A DNA stretch of 64,000 bases from Cladobotryum mycophilum (Eukaryota; Ascomycota; Sordariomycetes; Hypocreales; Hypocreaceae): contig JAVFKD010000004.1 in the NCBI GenBank assembly GCA_036429605.1, positions 4,092,001 to 4,156,000 of the forward strand. The letters are read 5' to 3'. Position 1 is the stretch's first letter. The number at the start of each line of letters is the position of its first letter. The notes beneath the pieces are model-generated. The model ran no database searches, was not told where the DNA came from, and worked only from the letters and a program-made list of their open reading frames with translations. Positions 1 through 12,400 of this stretch are shown piece by piece. A program made the position numbers and the translations under genes.

Positions 1-1442
1 TGGTTGCGCCGCCTCTTTTTTGACCTGACCTGACTTGACCTGACCTGGCCTGACCAATCAATATCAGTCATTGAGACCATTTGTCAACCAAGGGTTTACC
101 TTCTTGCTCTCTTCTCTCGCCTTCTCCGAAACAGAGGCCGCCGCAATCCCAGCCTTTAATAGTTTGGGCCGGGAAGAGAAAGACGAACAACGTTTCACGA
201 CCGCTGGACAGTCTTGATTGAGTTTCTTTTTGCACCTTCTCGTTCAACTTTCTTCATCGGCAACTCGAGTTACAGTGCTAAACGGTTGAACCGTTTTTGC
301 TTTCACACGACGGCAATCCGATCCCTGGTCGTTTCTGTCGCCCGTTACATCCAATCCACAGTCTACCTACCTACGACTTACTATACCTCTTATAGCCCAT
401 CGAAAGCCATCACCTGGCTACCGGCGGGTGCAAAAGTCGACATTTCGCTCACACATCCACAATCCACATCCTCACGTCCACGTCCCACTCAGCACGACCC
501 CCTCCCCTCCCTCTCCCCCCCATAGCCATCCAAGTGACCAACCAGCCTTCGCCTTTCTTGTCCAAGCGTTCACATCTACGCTAGACAAGTGAACAGACCC
601 TGATTGCCTGCCGCCCTCCAACCACAGGGCAGGACCGGACTGGACAACTGGAGACGCTGGCCAGACAAGGACAACCCCCCAAAACAGGTCGTCAAGCCTT
701 CGTCTCGCCGCCCCCTCTTTTATTTTTTTCCCCGTCCCAAGTTTTTCCGCTTGGCGAATCAGGGCCTGCGCCACAGGTTAAGCCCGTGACCTCACCATTT
801 TGGACATCGAGCCCCGGCTGGCTTCCAGGTTCTCTGCTGTTCTCTGTGTCGCTCTCCCTCAGCAGGTACAAGGTACTAGTACCGCGCCCCCCAGCGCCCA
901 GGAGGAACCAAAAGGAACCGCCAGGATCACTCCTCATCACCAAAGAACTTTAGCCTGGTGTTTCCGGCTGCAATTGTCTGTCCCTCAAATCCTCATTCAA
1001 ACTTGCTTATACAACACACATCCATACACAACACACACACATACATTCATACATACATTCATACATACACACACACACGGCCACCCGCACGCTGCAATCC
1101 TTTTCTTCTTCAATTGTTTGGTCTTAATTGCCCAAACTGTCCTTCATTTTTTTGTTATAGCAAACTTCTACGGCGGATATCAATCCATTCCGCTAATCCT
1201 GGCCGTTGTCGCCTCTTCCCCCCTCCATTCTCTCAGCCACGCCTACTCTTACGTGTATTGCCCCCCCCGCCGCCGAAACAGCCCATCTCCTAGACGACAT
1301 AGCCGAAATTGTTACATGCCACGACGCCTGTCGCTATAGATTCGATGCAAACTGTGTCCAACTATTTTAATAATTCGACTTCAAACGGTCTTCTTCGCTC
1401 CCGAGCGTTGTCTTCGTCGTCTTCTTCTCTTCACAGCTCAAC
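1..1442. other. Upstream region and leader of the J-domain gene
   Basis: No supported gene. The plus strand is C/T-rich with a CA/CATA-type simple repeat at about 1011-1078, then a pyrimidine-rich stretch running up to the ATG at 1443. The bases just before that ATG (ttctcttcacag, then ctcaac) would also fit the 3' splice site of an intron in the 5' UTR, but I cannot find its partner with confidence. Short open frames here have atypical composition and no recognisable domain. Confidence 0.5.
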
Positions 1443-3257
1443 ATGACTTCTACCTCACCTCCGGATCCCTATAAAATTCTTGGTGTTTCCAAAGATGCAC
1501 AGATAACAGAGATTCGCTCTGCCCACCGCAAGCTCGTCTTGAAGTGCCACCCTGACAAGGTCCAAGACCCTGCCCTCAAGGCTCAGAAACAGGACGAATT
1601 CCAAAAGGTTCAGCAAGCCTACGAACTACTCAGCGATGAGAAGGAACGTCAAAAGTACGATGACCTGGCCAAGCTAGCCGATCTGCGAAAGCAGGCGGCC
1701 AAGACAAACATTTCCACCCCGCGGCCCACCAAGTATGCTGCCGAGTTTGAAGTTCGAACTCCCGAAACTCGACCCGCCTCGTACCAATCAAGCTCCGGGG
1801 TACCACCAATGTCCAAGAACCACAGCTTTTCAAAGTCGTGGGACGAGGATATCGGCCATGGACCCCGTATATTTGAGCCTGCGTCTCGTTCGCGCCACCA
1901 GACCAAGTATACCGACTCCCGTCCCAAGCGGGAAAGTGACAGAGAGCGCGAGAGAGACAAGGAACGTGAGAAGGAGCGTGACCGCGAGAAGGAACGTGAG
2001 CGTGAGAGAGATCGCGAGCGTGACCGTCGCAGTAAAAAGACCGACAAATCCGACAAAGAAGACTCTGCCCGCCGCGCGGAAAAGGATGCCCGCAGAGCTG
2101 AGAAAAAGGCTCGCGAGGCTCGCGAAAGAGTGCGAGACAAGGAGATCAAGCGGGAGTCTGACGAGAAGAAGAAGCACACCACAAAGCCTTACATTGAGGA
2201 ATACAGCGATGAGTCGCCGACGCCTAAACCTGAAAAGAAGAAGTCGTCGAGCAGCAAAAAATTCGAGGAGAAGCAGGATCGCTCAGCTCACCGAGAAGAG
2301 GCTCCTCTGGCCGCCCGGTCTTACTCCGACTACACTGCTACTCCTGCTTATGCTGAGGCTCCTCGAATCCCACCCCCTGCTCCGGAGGCTTCCTGGGCCG
2401 CAGCCACTGACTTGAAGGCCACCTTCGCTAGTCAATACATCGAGGCGTCTCGAGTCAAGGAAGGTCTCAAGGCCAAGGACGGCCTTAAACGCACACCGAC
2501 GTATATTCGAGAACAGCCTCCTGCTGCCCCAACCCCGCCTCCTGTAGCCAATCAGAATTCGCCCTTTGCTCCTCCCGATGACCAAGACGATGCTCGTCGT
2601 TCTTCTGCCCGCCCTCGTCGTGGCTCCACAGAAAGCAGTCGAATGCAGAGAGACAAGGCCTACAGAAAGTCCTCTCGAGAGCCCTTGGACGAGCCAGTTC
2701 TCAGCGCCTCGCCCACCAGTCGTGCTCAGTTTCAAAGAGCATCTACGACTACGGGTGTAATGTCGGGCTCACCCCCACACATCTCTCGCACGAACTCTAT
2801 GCCACAGGAGCAGCCCTACACGCGATCCATGCCAATTCGTTCCCAGACCTACTCTGGATACTCGGAGGCTCCTGACTCTCGCGGACGTAACCGTTCGCGA
2901 CTGCAGCCCCAGATTGACGAGGAGTCTGATTCCGATGATTACAAGAATCGCAAGCATCGCAGCAGCCGCAGGACTCGATCTCCCGACCAAATTTACCAAG
3001 AACCCCGTTATTACGAGGCTAGACAGGGTAGCAGCTACAGCCGTCGGCTAGATCCCGAAAATGAGCAGTATTACTATACCACTGGGAGCCGCGGTGCGGA
3101 GAGTCGACCATCAATGCCTGTTCGCGAGGGCAGCTACTCAATGTCGGCTGGGGCTGCTCAATTCAACAACGTCAAGACGTCAAGGTCATATGGCTATGAC
3201 GATGCTCAGTATACTCACCATGCGAAACCGCGTGAGGAGTACGCGGCGCATGCATGA
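1443..3257 (+). CDS. J-domain (DnaJ/Hsp40) protein with long charged, disordered tail
   Basis: Single-exon frame of 604 aa starting at an ATG in good context (CAACATG). Residues about 8-75 form a J domain with the HPD motif at 36-38 (CHPDKV), the element that stimulates Hsp70 ATPase. There is no G/F-rich linker, zinc-finger region or typical DnaJ C-terminal domain, so this is a class C (type III) J protein. Residues about 155-250 are almost entirely R/E/D/K (RERERD-type repeats), giving an extended charged helix; the remainder is rich in S, R, P, Y and looks disordered. RD/RE/RS-rich J proteins are often nuclear and linked to splicing, but that is inference. The Hsp70 partner cannot be read from sequence. 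Confidence 0.9.
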   Translation: MTSTSPPDPYKILGVSKDAQITEIRSAHRKLVLKCHPDKVQDPALKAQKQDEFQKVQQAYELLSDEKERQKYDDLAKLADLRKQAAKTNISTPRPTKYAAEFEVRTPETRPASYQSSSGVPPMSKNHSFSKSWDEDIGHGPRIFEPASRSRHQTKYTDSRPKRESDRERERDKEREKERDREKERERERDRERDRRSKKTDKSDKEDSARRAEKDARRAEKKAREARERVRDKEIKRESDEKKKHTTKPYIEEYSDESPTPKPEKKKSSSSKKFEEKQDRSAHREEAPLAARSYSDYTATPAYAEAPRIPPPAPEASWAAATDLKATFASQYIEASRVKEGLKAKDGLKRTPTYIREQPPAAPTPPPVANQNSPFAPPDDQDDARRSSARPRRGSTESSRMQRDKAYRKSSREPLDEPVLSASPTSRAQFQRASTTTGVMSGSPPHISRTNSMPQEQPYTRSMPIRSQTYSGYSEAPDSRGRNRSRLQPQIDEESDSDDYKNRKHRSSRRTRSPDQIYQEPRYYEARQGSSYSRRLDPENEQYYYTTGSRGAESRPSMPVREGSYSMSAGAAQFNNVKTSRSYGYDDAQYTHHAKPREEYAAHA

Positions 3258-5869
3258 TGGCGGCGTTGGGCTTGTGCTTTTTTTCTTTCTCTTTTTCTTT
3301 CATTTTCTAGTTGAGCGATGTTTTTTGAATCATATTCTGGAGTATTGGAATCTCCGTCATATCGGCAGATTTGTTCATTTTGCGCCATTCAAATATTTTT
3401 AACTTCCTTTCCATTCGAGTCTTGGTTTCTTATACTTACGAGACGAGATGAACCTGTCTTAACGAAAGCCACTATTTTATCCGGGATGACATCTGCTTTT
3501 GGATTGCTTGTTCGGCCTGGAATTATCTTATTTATTGATTGCTTGCTTTCTACACAAGTGTCAATCACCAAGCTTTGCATCCAAGCCTTCGGATCGAGTG
3601 CATGGTGTGGAACTTTGAACGAGCTTCACATCTTCACGGGAACGGAACTAGCTTGCCAAGTTTGGCTATGACACTTGGATCAGTGTATCTTTGGCGCGGA
3701 GGATGTTATGCATGGCACACAAGTAACAAGGGCCCAGTCCTTTAGTCTGTGCAATGAGGCGTTTGCTTTTTTGGGAGGGACTATATTCATTTTTTTTCTC
3801 GTTTTGCTGGAAGCCCAAGGATACCACACTCTTTTTTCACTTAGACCACTCGGGCATTCATATTGGGAGGACACACACATAGGAGACAGATACTAGGAAT
3901 TGGATAGAACCAATCTTACGCTCGGCAGTGCGAGAGGCTATGACTAGTTTGTTTATCATTCTGATGGGCTGGTCGAGGATATTCTGGGTTTCGATTATCC
4001 GTAGCTGGAAACTGCAAATTGCGACATAGACGCAAATTGAATACTGTAAAATTTCAATGAGCTTCCACGTGCGTTTTGAGTGCCAACGTGACCCATGACG
4101 TATTAAATGGTCCTGTGACATGAGAGGACGGCTAGATACGACGAACGTCCCTGACGGTTGAGCGTAGCATTGGGGAATTGGATAAAAGGCACACATGGTT
4201 GAAGAAGAGGGGAAGAGGTCTTGTGTTGAGGACTTGTGGTATGGAAGCTTGAGAGGCAATGTGCTCTGAGATGTCATGATGGACTGTGATGAGAGATGGG
4301 ACAGCGGGTTGGTAACTAAGCCGAGTTTGAGCGGATTACCAGATGGAGCGGTAGCATGCAGAATTGAGTTAATATTAGATATCAATAAAACGGATAGCTA
4401 CACGAAGGCTGTGCAGTTGAAATTGCTCGAGGCGTTATGATGTTGGTGGTGTAACAAGCAGGGACTCGTATAGCGTATAGAGGCGGATGAAGTACAAGTA
4501 TGAGCAAACTTGGCTATTACAAATAATCATCCATGAATAAGGTGGTATTCGAAATGTATTCAAAACAAAGGATTTGAGATAAAGGATCGGATGAATGAAG
4601 GAGGAGAGTTGTTTGCGTGGTCTGGTCCTTCATCTCACACTGATGGTGTGTGTGCTCAGGATAGAAGACCAATGTTTGCCATGATGCAGGGAACGAAGCC
4701 CACTGTTCTAGATTTACTGACGATCCTGGCACATGGTCTGATATATCGGATGAAATTAAAAGACAAACATTTTCCCTTTTTCCGCATGGAGATGGATGGA
4801 ATACAGGGTCCAAACGGATTGGGATGGGATGAGGAGGCGCACCGACTATGTCCGGCATGGGGGACACAAACAGATGCGAATCAGAGCGGCGGATAAGAAT
4901 GAAGCTCGGGAATAACACATGGGTGTGGCTATAATTAGGTAGGCACACAGGCACACAATGATTTGAGTAGAGGAGAGGAGCCGAGAGAGCACATGACTGT
5001 AGGCAAACAACGAAAACAGTCTACTCCCTCTCCGGTTAATGAAGAAAAGACAGTCATAGACGTGGACGTCCATGGACCTCTTTAGACTTTGGAGGGCGCT
5101 GAAGCACGGGACTTGGAGTGGTATCGAACCCCCCCTCCTCCAGGCTGGGGCATGTAATGATGGACCCCTGCAGGTGCCACGGCACTTGTTCGGGAGGGGC
5201 GTCGAGACCTACAGTAGTCGCTACAAGTCGCCTAGAGAGAGGTGCCAACAGTGCTTCCCCAGGGCTAACGGGCGGGCAGTTTTAGCGGTCGTCGTCGTTG
5301 TTGTCGCCCAGGCACTCGCCTAGCCCAGGTGATCTTCACAACCAGCTAAATTGACCTGTCTCGGCGCGCAGACAAGAGGGACGGGGGGACGGGGGACCTT
5401 GTCACCAAACCTCCATTGTCAGCAGCCTTGTCCTCGTTGCTCGTGTTTGCTCTCCATTTTCTACGCTCGCGATCTATACCGTCTCCGCTACAATGGCAAC
5501 CCAGAGATCATAGGACGGACACGAATAAGGAAGACCGCAGCCAAAAAAGAGAGGCGAGGCGCTTGGGGTGCTGAATAACTGAGTAGGTGAGCAGGAAACC
5601 GCATATACCCGCCCGCTTGCCCCATTGTGTGGTGATCCCCCCCTTGAGTCGAAGGGGAGACCATCTGAGCTAACCCAAGTCACGATCCCTCGTTTTTGAA
5701 CAGTTGCTCTTTTTCTTCTTCCCCACGTCTTTCGTCATACAGATCGAGGATGCTCTTCGAATGAGACATACAAGGCCAAAAGCAAGATCGGAGAAGGAAA
5801 ATAAAATAAAGATAAAACACAGAACATGCGGCCAGAAGAGACTGCTTGCCAGAGAACCGGGACCTGGAG
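3258..5869. other. Intergenic region, 2.6 kb, no supported gene
   Basis: Includes the 3' UTR of the J-domain gene (T-rich after 3280) and the promoter of the CHAT gene. Open frames on both strands have no recognisable domain or plausible splicing, and most open only at non-ATG codons. The stretch 5640-5870 is probably the leader of the downstream gene. Confidence 0.5.
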
Positions 5870-8039
5870 ATGGATGTCGTGTACGTTCGATCCCACACTG
5901 GACCACTGCCAACCGAAAGGCTAGAAGATCCGTCTTTGACGCCCAACTCGACCAAGACGACGACGGCATGCGGCGACGCCCAGGGACACCGGGCGTGGCA
6001 GGTGTCTGTCTGCATCAACAACAATGCCCCCACGATAGCGAATATAAAGGACCCGTTCCTCGAGAGCGAATACAAGGACGTGTTTGAGAAGTATCTGCGG
6101 AATTCGGATCGTCAGCGCTGGAGTCCGCAGAGCTTGACGTTGGAGGAGGATGGGAACGACGATTTCTCCCGGACCGAGGCCCGTATTCAAGCATACGGCG
6201 AGAGCTTGCTGGGCCAGCTTGGGCTTACACCTGGCGCCCTGCGTCCCAATGCGACCCAAGCGCTGATATATGTCGTCGAACATCATGAAGCCGGGGCGGA
6301 TGTGCCTAATAGAGCGGGAGGAGTCCACTGTCTTGCCTGGGAGCTGCTCGAGTCCGTCAAGGTTCCCCGGATGGCTAAGCTCCAACTGCGAATCACCCGC
6401 ATCAGCGACTTCCCAGGACGATCATATCGACTGTTTCCCAAGCCTATGCAGCAGCTCCTGACGGTGCAGGCGAACCACAGCGGGGTATTTCACGTCTTGC
6501 TCGTGATTGCCCGGGACTTTAGCCGGACGGGGGCAGAGCGCGACCCGGAGCCGGATCTGGCGCAGTGGCCGCTGATGAGCGTGCAGAAGAGGCTGCGCAG
6601 CCGGATGTTGTTGGAGATTGTGCGTCCCGGGAGTCTTGAGGAGCTGGAGGACCATCTGCGGACGAGGGCTGCGCTGGGGATGCAGTTTAATCTGGTGCAC
6701 TTTGATTTACACGGGAGGATTATGCGGGACGAGTACGTTTCATCTAACCCTTTTCTTGCTTGGTGGCGACTTTGGTACATATGTGTGTTGGTTCAAGAGG
6801 TTGTGCTGACTGTGTGCTGTGCTGTGCTACAGAAATGGTAATCAGGTTCCTTGGCTGCTTTTCGCCAAACGACACCAGGCATCTCGGTCATACGGGTATC
6901 AAGTGCCACAAACCCATCTAGCTAGGGCCGAAGCCGTCGCCGAGCTCCTGGCCAGCTACCAGATTGAGAATGTAGTTCTCAACGCGTGCCTCTCGGCGTA
7001 CAACCGAACGGGGCCGACGACGAATCTGGCGCACATCTTCCTCAAGCACGGCATTCAAAATGTCTCTGCCATGTGGTTCTACGTGCACTGGCAGACGGTG
7101 GCGACGTATCTTGAGTCCTTCTACAATGAACTGCTTATCAACGGCGCCGAGTTCCACACTGCGGCGCAACGGGGGAGAGATGCTATCCGGAAAAGCCCTA
7201 CCAAGAGGACAGGAAAGGTGTACCAGGACTTCTTCCTGTGCGTCAATTATTCGCGAAGCCAGCACAGGGCGGGTAACATGCCGAGGGAGCCGAGCCCGAC
7301 GCCCTCATCGCACTCGCAGGACTCGTCCACGTCCAACAACTCGGTCAAGAGTTTCGTGAGCGGGCTGCGGAAGCCGTCGACACCGAGACTGAGCGACAGT
7401 TGGCTCCTCAGCGACGAACCAATCATGCGACTCAAGCTCCACCTACTAGAGCTGGAGTACAAGCTCATGACATTCCGGATTGTCTACGCCAGTGACCTCC
7501 GAAGGACGGGGTCCGACTTGAATGCGACGATTGAGAGGATGGTCGGCATGTGGCTCGCTACGAACCTGGTGGACGACGTATTCTACTACAAGGCCAAGGA
7601 CTTTGCGAAGCGCAGGCTCCTGACGGACAATGTTCCCTACCGAGAGAAGCGCACGCGGGCGTCAAACGGAGGGTATCTCCAACTTCTGTTCCCGAGGCCG
7701 GTGCGGGCGCTTCGGCAGACGCTGCACATTATCCGCGAGGTGGATCCCGTGGTGGACCCCGGATTCCAGGCGGACGATCTAGAGAACCAGCGGAGCGAGG
7801 AGCGGCGATTCATGGCGCAGGAGGGCCTGCAGCGGTTCGCGCAGCGGCTGCACCGGGAAGGGCACAGCTACCTGCTCTTCCTGGGGAGTCAGGACGCACA
7901 GTGGTGGAGGACGTACTTGCAACATCTGAATGGGGAGTGGTGGGTGCACATGCCGTGGCATTTCACGGTGCATAGTCGTTATGTGAGGGACGTGAGGCTA
8001 CCGTCGGAGAAGAGGAAGCAGCCGTTGGCCATGGAGTGA
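5870..8039 (+). CDS. CHAT-domain (caspase-fold) protein, two exons
   Basis: Exons 5870-6732 and 6833-8039; the 100-bp intron (GTACGT..ACAG) splits a Glu codon, giving 689 aa. The open frame extends upstream only to a TTG, so the first ATG (5870) is chosen. A CHAT protease-like fold is indicated by a His motif (LVHFDLHG, H277/H281) at the end of exon 1 and a Cys motif (VVLNACLSAY, C340) in exon 2, the His-Cys dyad of clan CD peptidases. The N-terminal part (about 40-110) resembles the region that precedes CHAT in many fungal proteins. After CHAT comes a low-complexity Ser/Thr/Pro linker (about 400-450) and a long unassigned C-terminal region ending WHFTVHSRYV. Substrate and partner are unknown. 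Unlike the CHAT protein at 23.9 kb it has no obvious helical-repeat region. Proteolytic activity is inferred from the dyad. Confidence 0.82.
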
Positions 8040-8056
8040 ATGGGTGAGCGAAATTT

Positions 8057-8073
8057 GGGGGGGGGGGGGGGGG
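8057..8073 (+). repeat. Poly-G tract (17 G)
   Basis: A run of 17 G begins 17 bases after the stop codon of the CHAT gene, on its sense strand. Its exact length is uncertain, as with any long homopolymer. Confidence 0.9.
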
Positions 8074-9020
8074 CGTTTCTGTTGTTGGTCGACCTTGTGA
8101 TCAGCCAATTTGTTTGTGTTTCACATACGCATACACATACACATATTCGGAGTCCGGTACATGTCGGGGTGTTGTCATGGTGCGAGGTTCCGTGGAGGGC
8201 CGGGAGATCCGGTGATGCAAGCCACCGGCGGAAGTGAAAGGCGAAGATGGTGTGTTTGAGATTATGTTGGGGGGACTGGAAGAAGGGGGAGGGATGTATC
8301 GGGACCGAGGGCATTTATTGTCACTTATGCATGAGGGCATAGCATATGTTTGTATATTAGATTATCACATGCATTGGGATTGGGATGGGAATGGGGCGGT
8401 TTATGGCATATTGGTGGGCATGGCATATGGTGGGCGTGGCGTAGAGGGTAGGGTGTTTTTTTTCCCTCCTCTTTTTCTTTCTTTCTCTTGGAATGGCTTT
8501 TCTGTTTGGGATGATGATATTGTAACTATACGGGGTATAACATATTTTTAAGCTAGATGAAAGATGAAATAAATAGCATAAAGTAAGACGGGGTGGAGCG
8601 AGCGAGTGATGATGATGATGATGATGATTATGGCGTCTTGTTGCATACGATGATCTCATCATGATTCTTTATGTTTCTGCAGCCTCGTGTGTCTCGGGTA
8701 TGTCAAATTTGTCACTGTCATTGTCATTCTCAGTGCCAACCGTAGGTACGTCGCACCACAACACGACCAACGAAAAAGGCCGGAACTCCTGGAGGATCTG
8801 GGAGGAGAAACAGAGGAACTTCCGTGGGAACAAGGGCGTTTCTTTTTTCTTTTCTTGGCTGACATCTACAATTTTGGTATTATGCACAAGTAGTATTCTT
8901 TTGTACCTTGACGCCAGAGGTGTGATGATCAGCCGAGGATCTTGATTATAACGTTTCTTGGTATCTGTGCTGTGTCTTGAGTGGTTTGAGTGTATTTTTT
9001 TTACTTTTTTCGGATGGGTC

Positions 9021-9035
9021 GGGGGGGGGGGGGGG
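9021..9035 (+). repeat. Poly-G tract (15 G) followed by TGG repeats
   Basis: Fifteen consecutive G followed by tggtggtgg in intergenic DNA, a potential quadruplex-forming or slippage-prone site. Confidence 0.9.
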
Positions 9036-10074
9036 TGGTGGTGGCATCGCGTGACAGGTTGTGGCTCTCCCGCCGCTGATGATATGGGATCAGTAGGATA
9101 GGATATCCTTGATAGCTTATCTTGTACTCTGTGAACGAAGATGCTTGGAATTTGACAAGGGCGTTGGGTTCGGGAGGAGAGAGGCGTGTAAGCCGAGGAA
9201 TGCGACGAAAAAAACGTGGGCATAAGCAGGGCGCATTCCTTTCCCTCCCTCTTTCTAATATCCATCTCTCTCTCTTTGTCTCTGTCTCCGTCTTTGGATT
9301 ACTGCAAGGCACAACCAGCCATAGCCGGGGCTGGCCTGGAGTTTTCTATTTTTGCCTACCGAGCTATCTCGAATCTCGTTGCATTGGCAGTAGGCAGTGC
9401 ATGAATTGCGGCATTACGTGCAGATTCTAGTACAGCCCAGGCTACAGGCTAACATGCAAACAGGTACTTATAGGTACAAAGTACAGGTACAGGTTTACAG
9501 GTACGTACGCGTATTTTAAAGAGGGAAGCTGTTTCGGCGGATTTTTGGTGCCCTTTTTCCTGGATTGGGGAACGCGCGTGCCAAGACGGACATTTCTTAC
9601 TGGACTGAATCCACTGATTCAACCTTGAAAGAGGGGCTGCTGCTGCACTGCGCTGCACGCTGGATAACTTTGCCCTCTAGGGCTACTGGACGCTGTACGC
9701 TGCACTGCACACTGCATCCACTGCATACGCCGGGTGGTTTTACAGTGACGTAAGTACTGCAGATACATATGCGACCTGGAGCTTGAAACAATGAATGCGA
9801 CCCTCGAAGAGATTCATTCAACTTTTTAGAACGAAAGTCGCACTCTATTTCTCAACATTGTCGAAATTTGTATTTTTTTTAGTTTCTCTTCTTCAAGCAA
9901 GGGGGAACAACTCCTGTATCAATTTTCTTCTTCTTTTTTTTTCTTTCCAAGGGAGAAGAAACCCAAATTTCCCTTCTTCAACACTTTCATCTCTCTTACG
10001 CTCCGCCCCTAATTTACGCGAACTAAAAGCCAAAAAAAGGAATCATCGTCGTCATCGGTTTCTCATAGTACACC

Positions 10075-10108
<34 letters not shown>
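10075..10108 (+). repeat. (GA)n microsatellite in leader
   Basis: Uninterrupted GA dinucleotide repeat about 265 bp upstream of the sterol acyltransferase ATG, probably in the promoter or 5' UTR. Confidence 0.9.
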
Positions 10109-10110
<2 letters not shown>

Positions 10111-10372
10111 TATAAAAAGCCAAGCAAATTGTTGGCGCCTTCCTGATCTAACAAAGGGCAGCCCCCTCTCGCGCTAGACCGAGCTCTCTTTCCTACTTTT
10201 TTGTTGGGATTGGAAAGGGAAGAAGGAACGACGCATACTTGGAAAGCAGCTGGGCTGTATCCATACTTTCGAGCTATACAAAGGTTACATAAACACCAGA
10301 GACGATAGAGAAGGGAAGAGAGAGAAAGAGAGAAGCGAATTTTGTTTTTGTTTTGGATCAACGGGCGACCAA

Positions 10373-12400
10373 ATGCAAAACATAGGCCTTTTCAAGATGA
10401 GCTCTTTGGCGGCGGATGTCGTTGCCAATGGCAATGGCCATCATACACATCACGAAGATAATCACAACCACAACCATAGCCACGATGACGATCATGTTCT
10501 GCGTCCGAGGCCGCGCAAACCAATGCATTCTCAGGTGTCGCAGCTTTCGCACATGACGCCCATCGACGGCGATGGCCAGCACTTGAGTTTATCTGCCGAA
10601 GCTAGCATTGGAAGCGGTTTGACAAGGTAAATGATTCTTTCTTCTTTTGCTGCCAGAAGGAAGACCTTGAAGTTGCTAATCGTCTACTCGTCTAGTGGCC
10701 GCTCGACACCCGTCCCCGACAACGCCCCTCCGTCTACGAAATCGCTATCCTCTGCGCGCAAGCAGGTTCGCGCTGAGCAACGAAGGCGCATCTTCCCTAC
10801 CATTGAATTCGCCTCGCGACTCTCCCACTTCGATCCGGATAGCGACTACCGCGACTTCCATGGCTTCTTCAACCTCTTCTGGATTGGCCTGGCCATCATG
10901 GGCATCACCACCATGCTGCGCAACATGAAGGACACGGGGCACCCTATGCGCGTGCAGATTTGGGGTCTCTTTACGGACAAGCTGTCGAGTTTGGCCCTCG
11001 CAGACTTTCTCATGGTCGCTAGCACCGCTGTGAGCTTGCCCTTGCATCGCATCGTTCGGGCCAGCCCTGCGGATGGTGCCCTGAGCTGGGCCAGGGGAGG
11101 CATGGCTATTCAGAGCATATATCAGGCCATCTGGCTTTCTGTCTGGATCATGGTGCCGTTCTGGTTCGAGTGGACTTGGACGGCCCAGGTCTTCTTGCTG
11201 CTCCACACCATGGTCCTCCTCATGAAGATGCACTCGTATGCCTTTTACAACGGCCACCTCAGCGAGACGGAGAAGCGCCTGCGCAATCTCGACATGCCCA
11301 ACCCATCCCGAGCTGACCGACGGCCGGCCTACTTTTACCCCAGCGCTGATTATCGCAAGGGCAGTGTGTCTGGAATCTCACTGCCCGCGACGGCCCTGAA
11401 TGGTCAACTGGACGGGGGCCTGCGACAGCGGATATCGGCCAAGCAGGATGACGACTATGAGCATGAGCAGACCAGCGCTGACGAGGTTGATGAACTGCGT
11501 GAGGACCTCGCCCGTGAGCTTACTAGCCCCATTGGCAACGTCACATACCCGCGGAACTTGACCTGGGCCAACTACTTTGACTATCTCCTTTGTCCTACCC
11601 TTTGCTACGAGTTGGAGTATCCTCGTGTTTCCAAGATTAACTGGACGTCGCTCAATGCCAAGATTATTGCCACATTTGGATGCATTTTCCTTCTCACCAT
11701 TACTTCCGAGGAATTCATCCTTCCCGTTCTGGTGGACGCTGAGCGTCGTCTTGATGTTGCTCGCAATGGTGGTCCCGACCACGACTCCATCGCGCTCGAA
11801 ACGCTCCTTATCCTTTCTGAGACTATTTCCTGGCTCTTGTTTCCTTTTATGCTTACCTTTTTACTTGTCTTTCTCGTCATTTTCGAGTACGTTCTCGGGG
11901 CCTTTGCTGAAATCACTTGCTTCGCCGACCGTCACTTTTATGCCGACTGGTGGAACTCGACTGACTGGATGGAGTTTTCTCGCGAGTGGAATGTCCCCGT
12001 GTACTCGTTTCTGCGTCGGCACGTATATAGCGCATCGCGCCCGCACACTGGAAAGAGCATGGCTACTGTTATTACCTTTCTCATTTCGGCAATGGGGCAT
12101 GAGATTGTCATGGCCTGCATTACCAAAAAGGTTAGAGGATACGGATTCATCTGCCAGATGCTGCAGCTGCCCATTGTCATGATGCAGCGGACCAAGTGGG
12201 TGAGGGGGAAGAAGACGTTGAACAACGTCTGCTTTTGGTGCTCCATGATTATGGGGCTGAGTCTCGTAAGTGTTTTTACCTTTTTTCTCTTCTTTTTTCT
12301 ACTTTTTTTATATATTTTTATTTATTTTCTTATTTAATTTTTTTTTACCAGTTGTTGAAGCTAACTTTTGCAGATTTGTTCACTTTATGTACTTATATAA
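10373..12400 (+). CDS. ARE2: Sterol O-acyltransferase (ACAT/ARE type, MBOAT family)
   Basis: Three exons, 10373-10626, 10696-12265 and 12374-12400, give 616 aa. Intron 1 (GTAAAT..TCTAG, with ctaat branch site) splits a Ser codon; intron 2 (GTAAGT..TGCAG) adds a nine-codon last exon ending CSLYVLI. The N-terminus is His/Asn/Asp-rich (about 20-45). Then come several hydrophobic segments, the FYADWWN signature of acyl-CoA:sterol acyltransferases, and the active-site His in ISAMGHEIV. The family uses acyl-CoA to esterify ergosterol at the ER membrane for storage in lipid droplets. The motif order and C-terminal ending match yeast Are1/Are2; which paralogue it represents cannot be decided. A second in-frame ATG (MSSLAADV) lies eight codons in and could be used. 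Confidence 0.93.

Larger units (their letters stand above)
8040..10372. other. Intergenic region and long leader of the sterol acyltransferase gene
   Basis: No supported gene in 2.3 kb. It holds G homopolymers (8057-8073, 9021-9035), a CA/CATA repeat around 8124-8146, a cluster of TACAGGTAC-like short repeats at about 9460-9510, CTGCA-rich repeats at about 9635-9730, and a GA tract just before the next gene. Long minus-strand frames here are low-complexity shadows of T-rich and G-rich DNA. Confidence 0.5.

Noticed and set aside
214..943. Open frames in the leader of the J-domain gene
   Set aside because: Low-complexity translation of C/T-rich DNA with no domain and no splicing support.
1649..2182. 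Long minus-strand frames opposite the J-domain gene
   Set aside because: Antisense shadow of the Arg/Glu repeat, producing Ser/Arg/Leu runs.
3858..4954. Minus-strand frames of 145-175 aa
   Set aside because: No domain content, no plausible neighbours or splice signals, composition like intergenic DNA.
8669..9265. 198-aa minus-strand open frame
   Set aside because: Opens at a non-ATG codon, dominated by homopolymer-derived runs, no recognisable domain.
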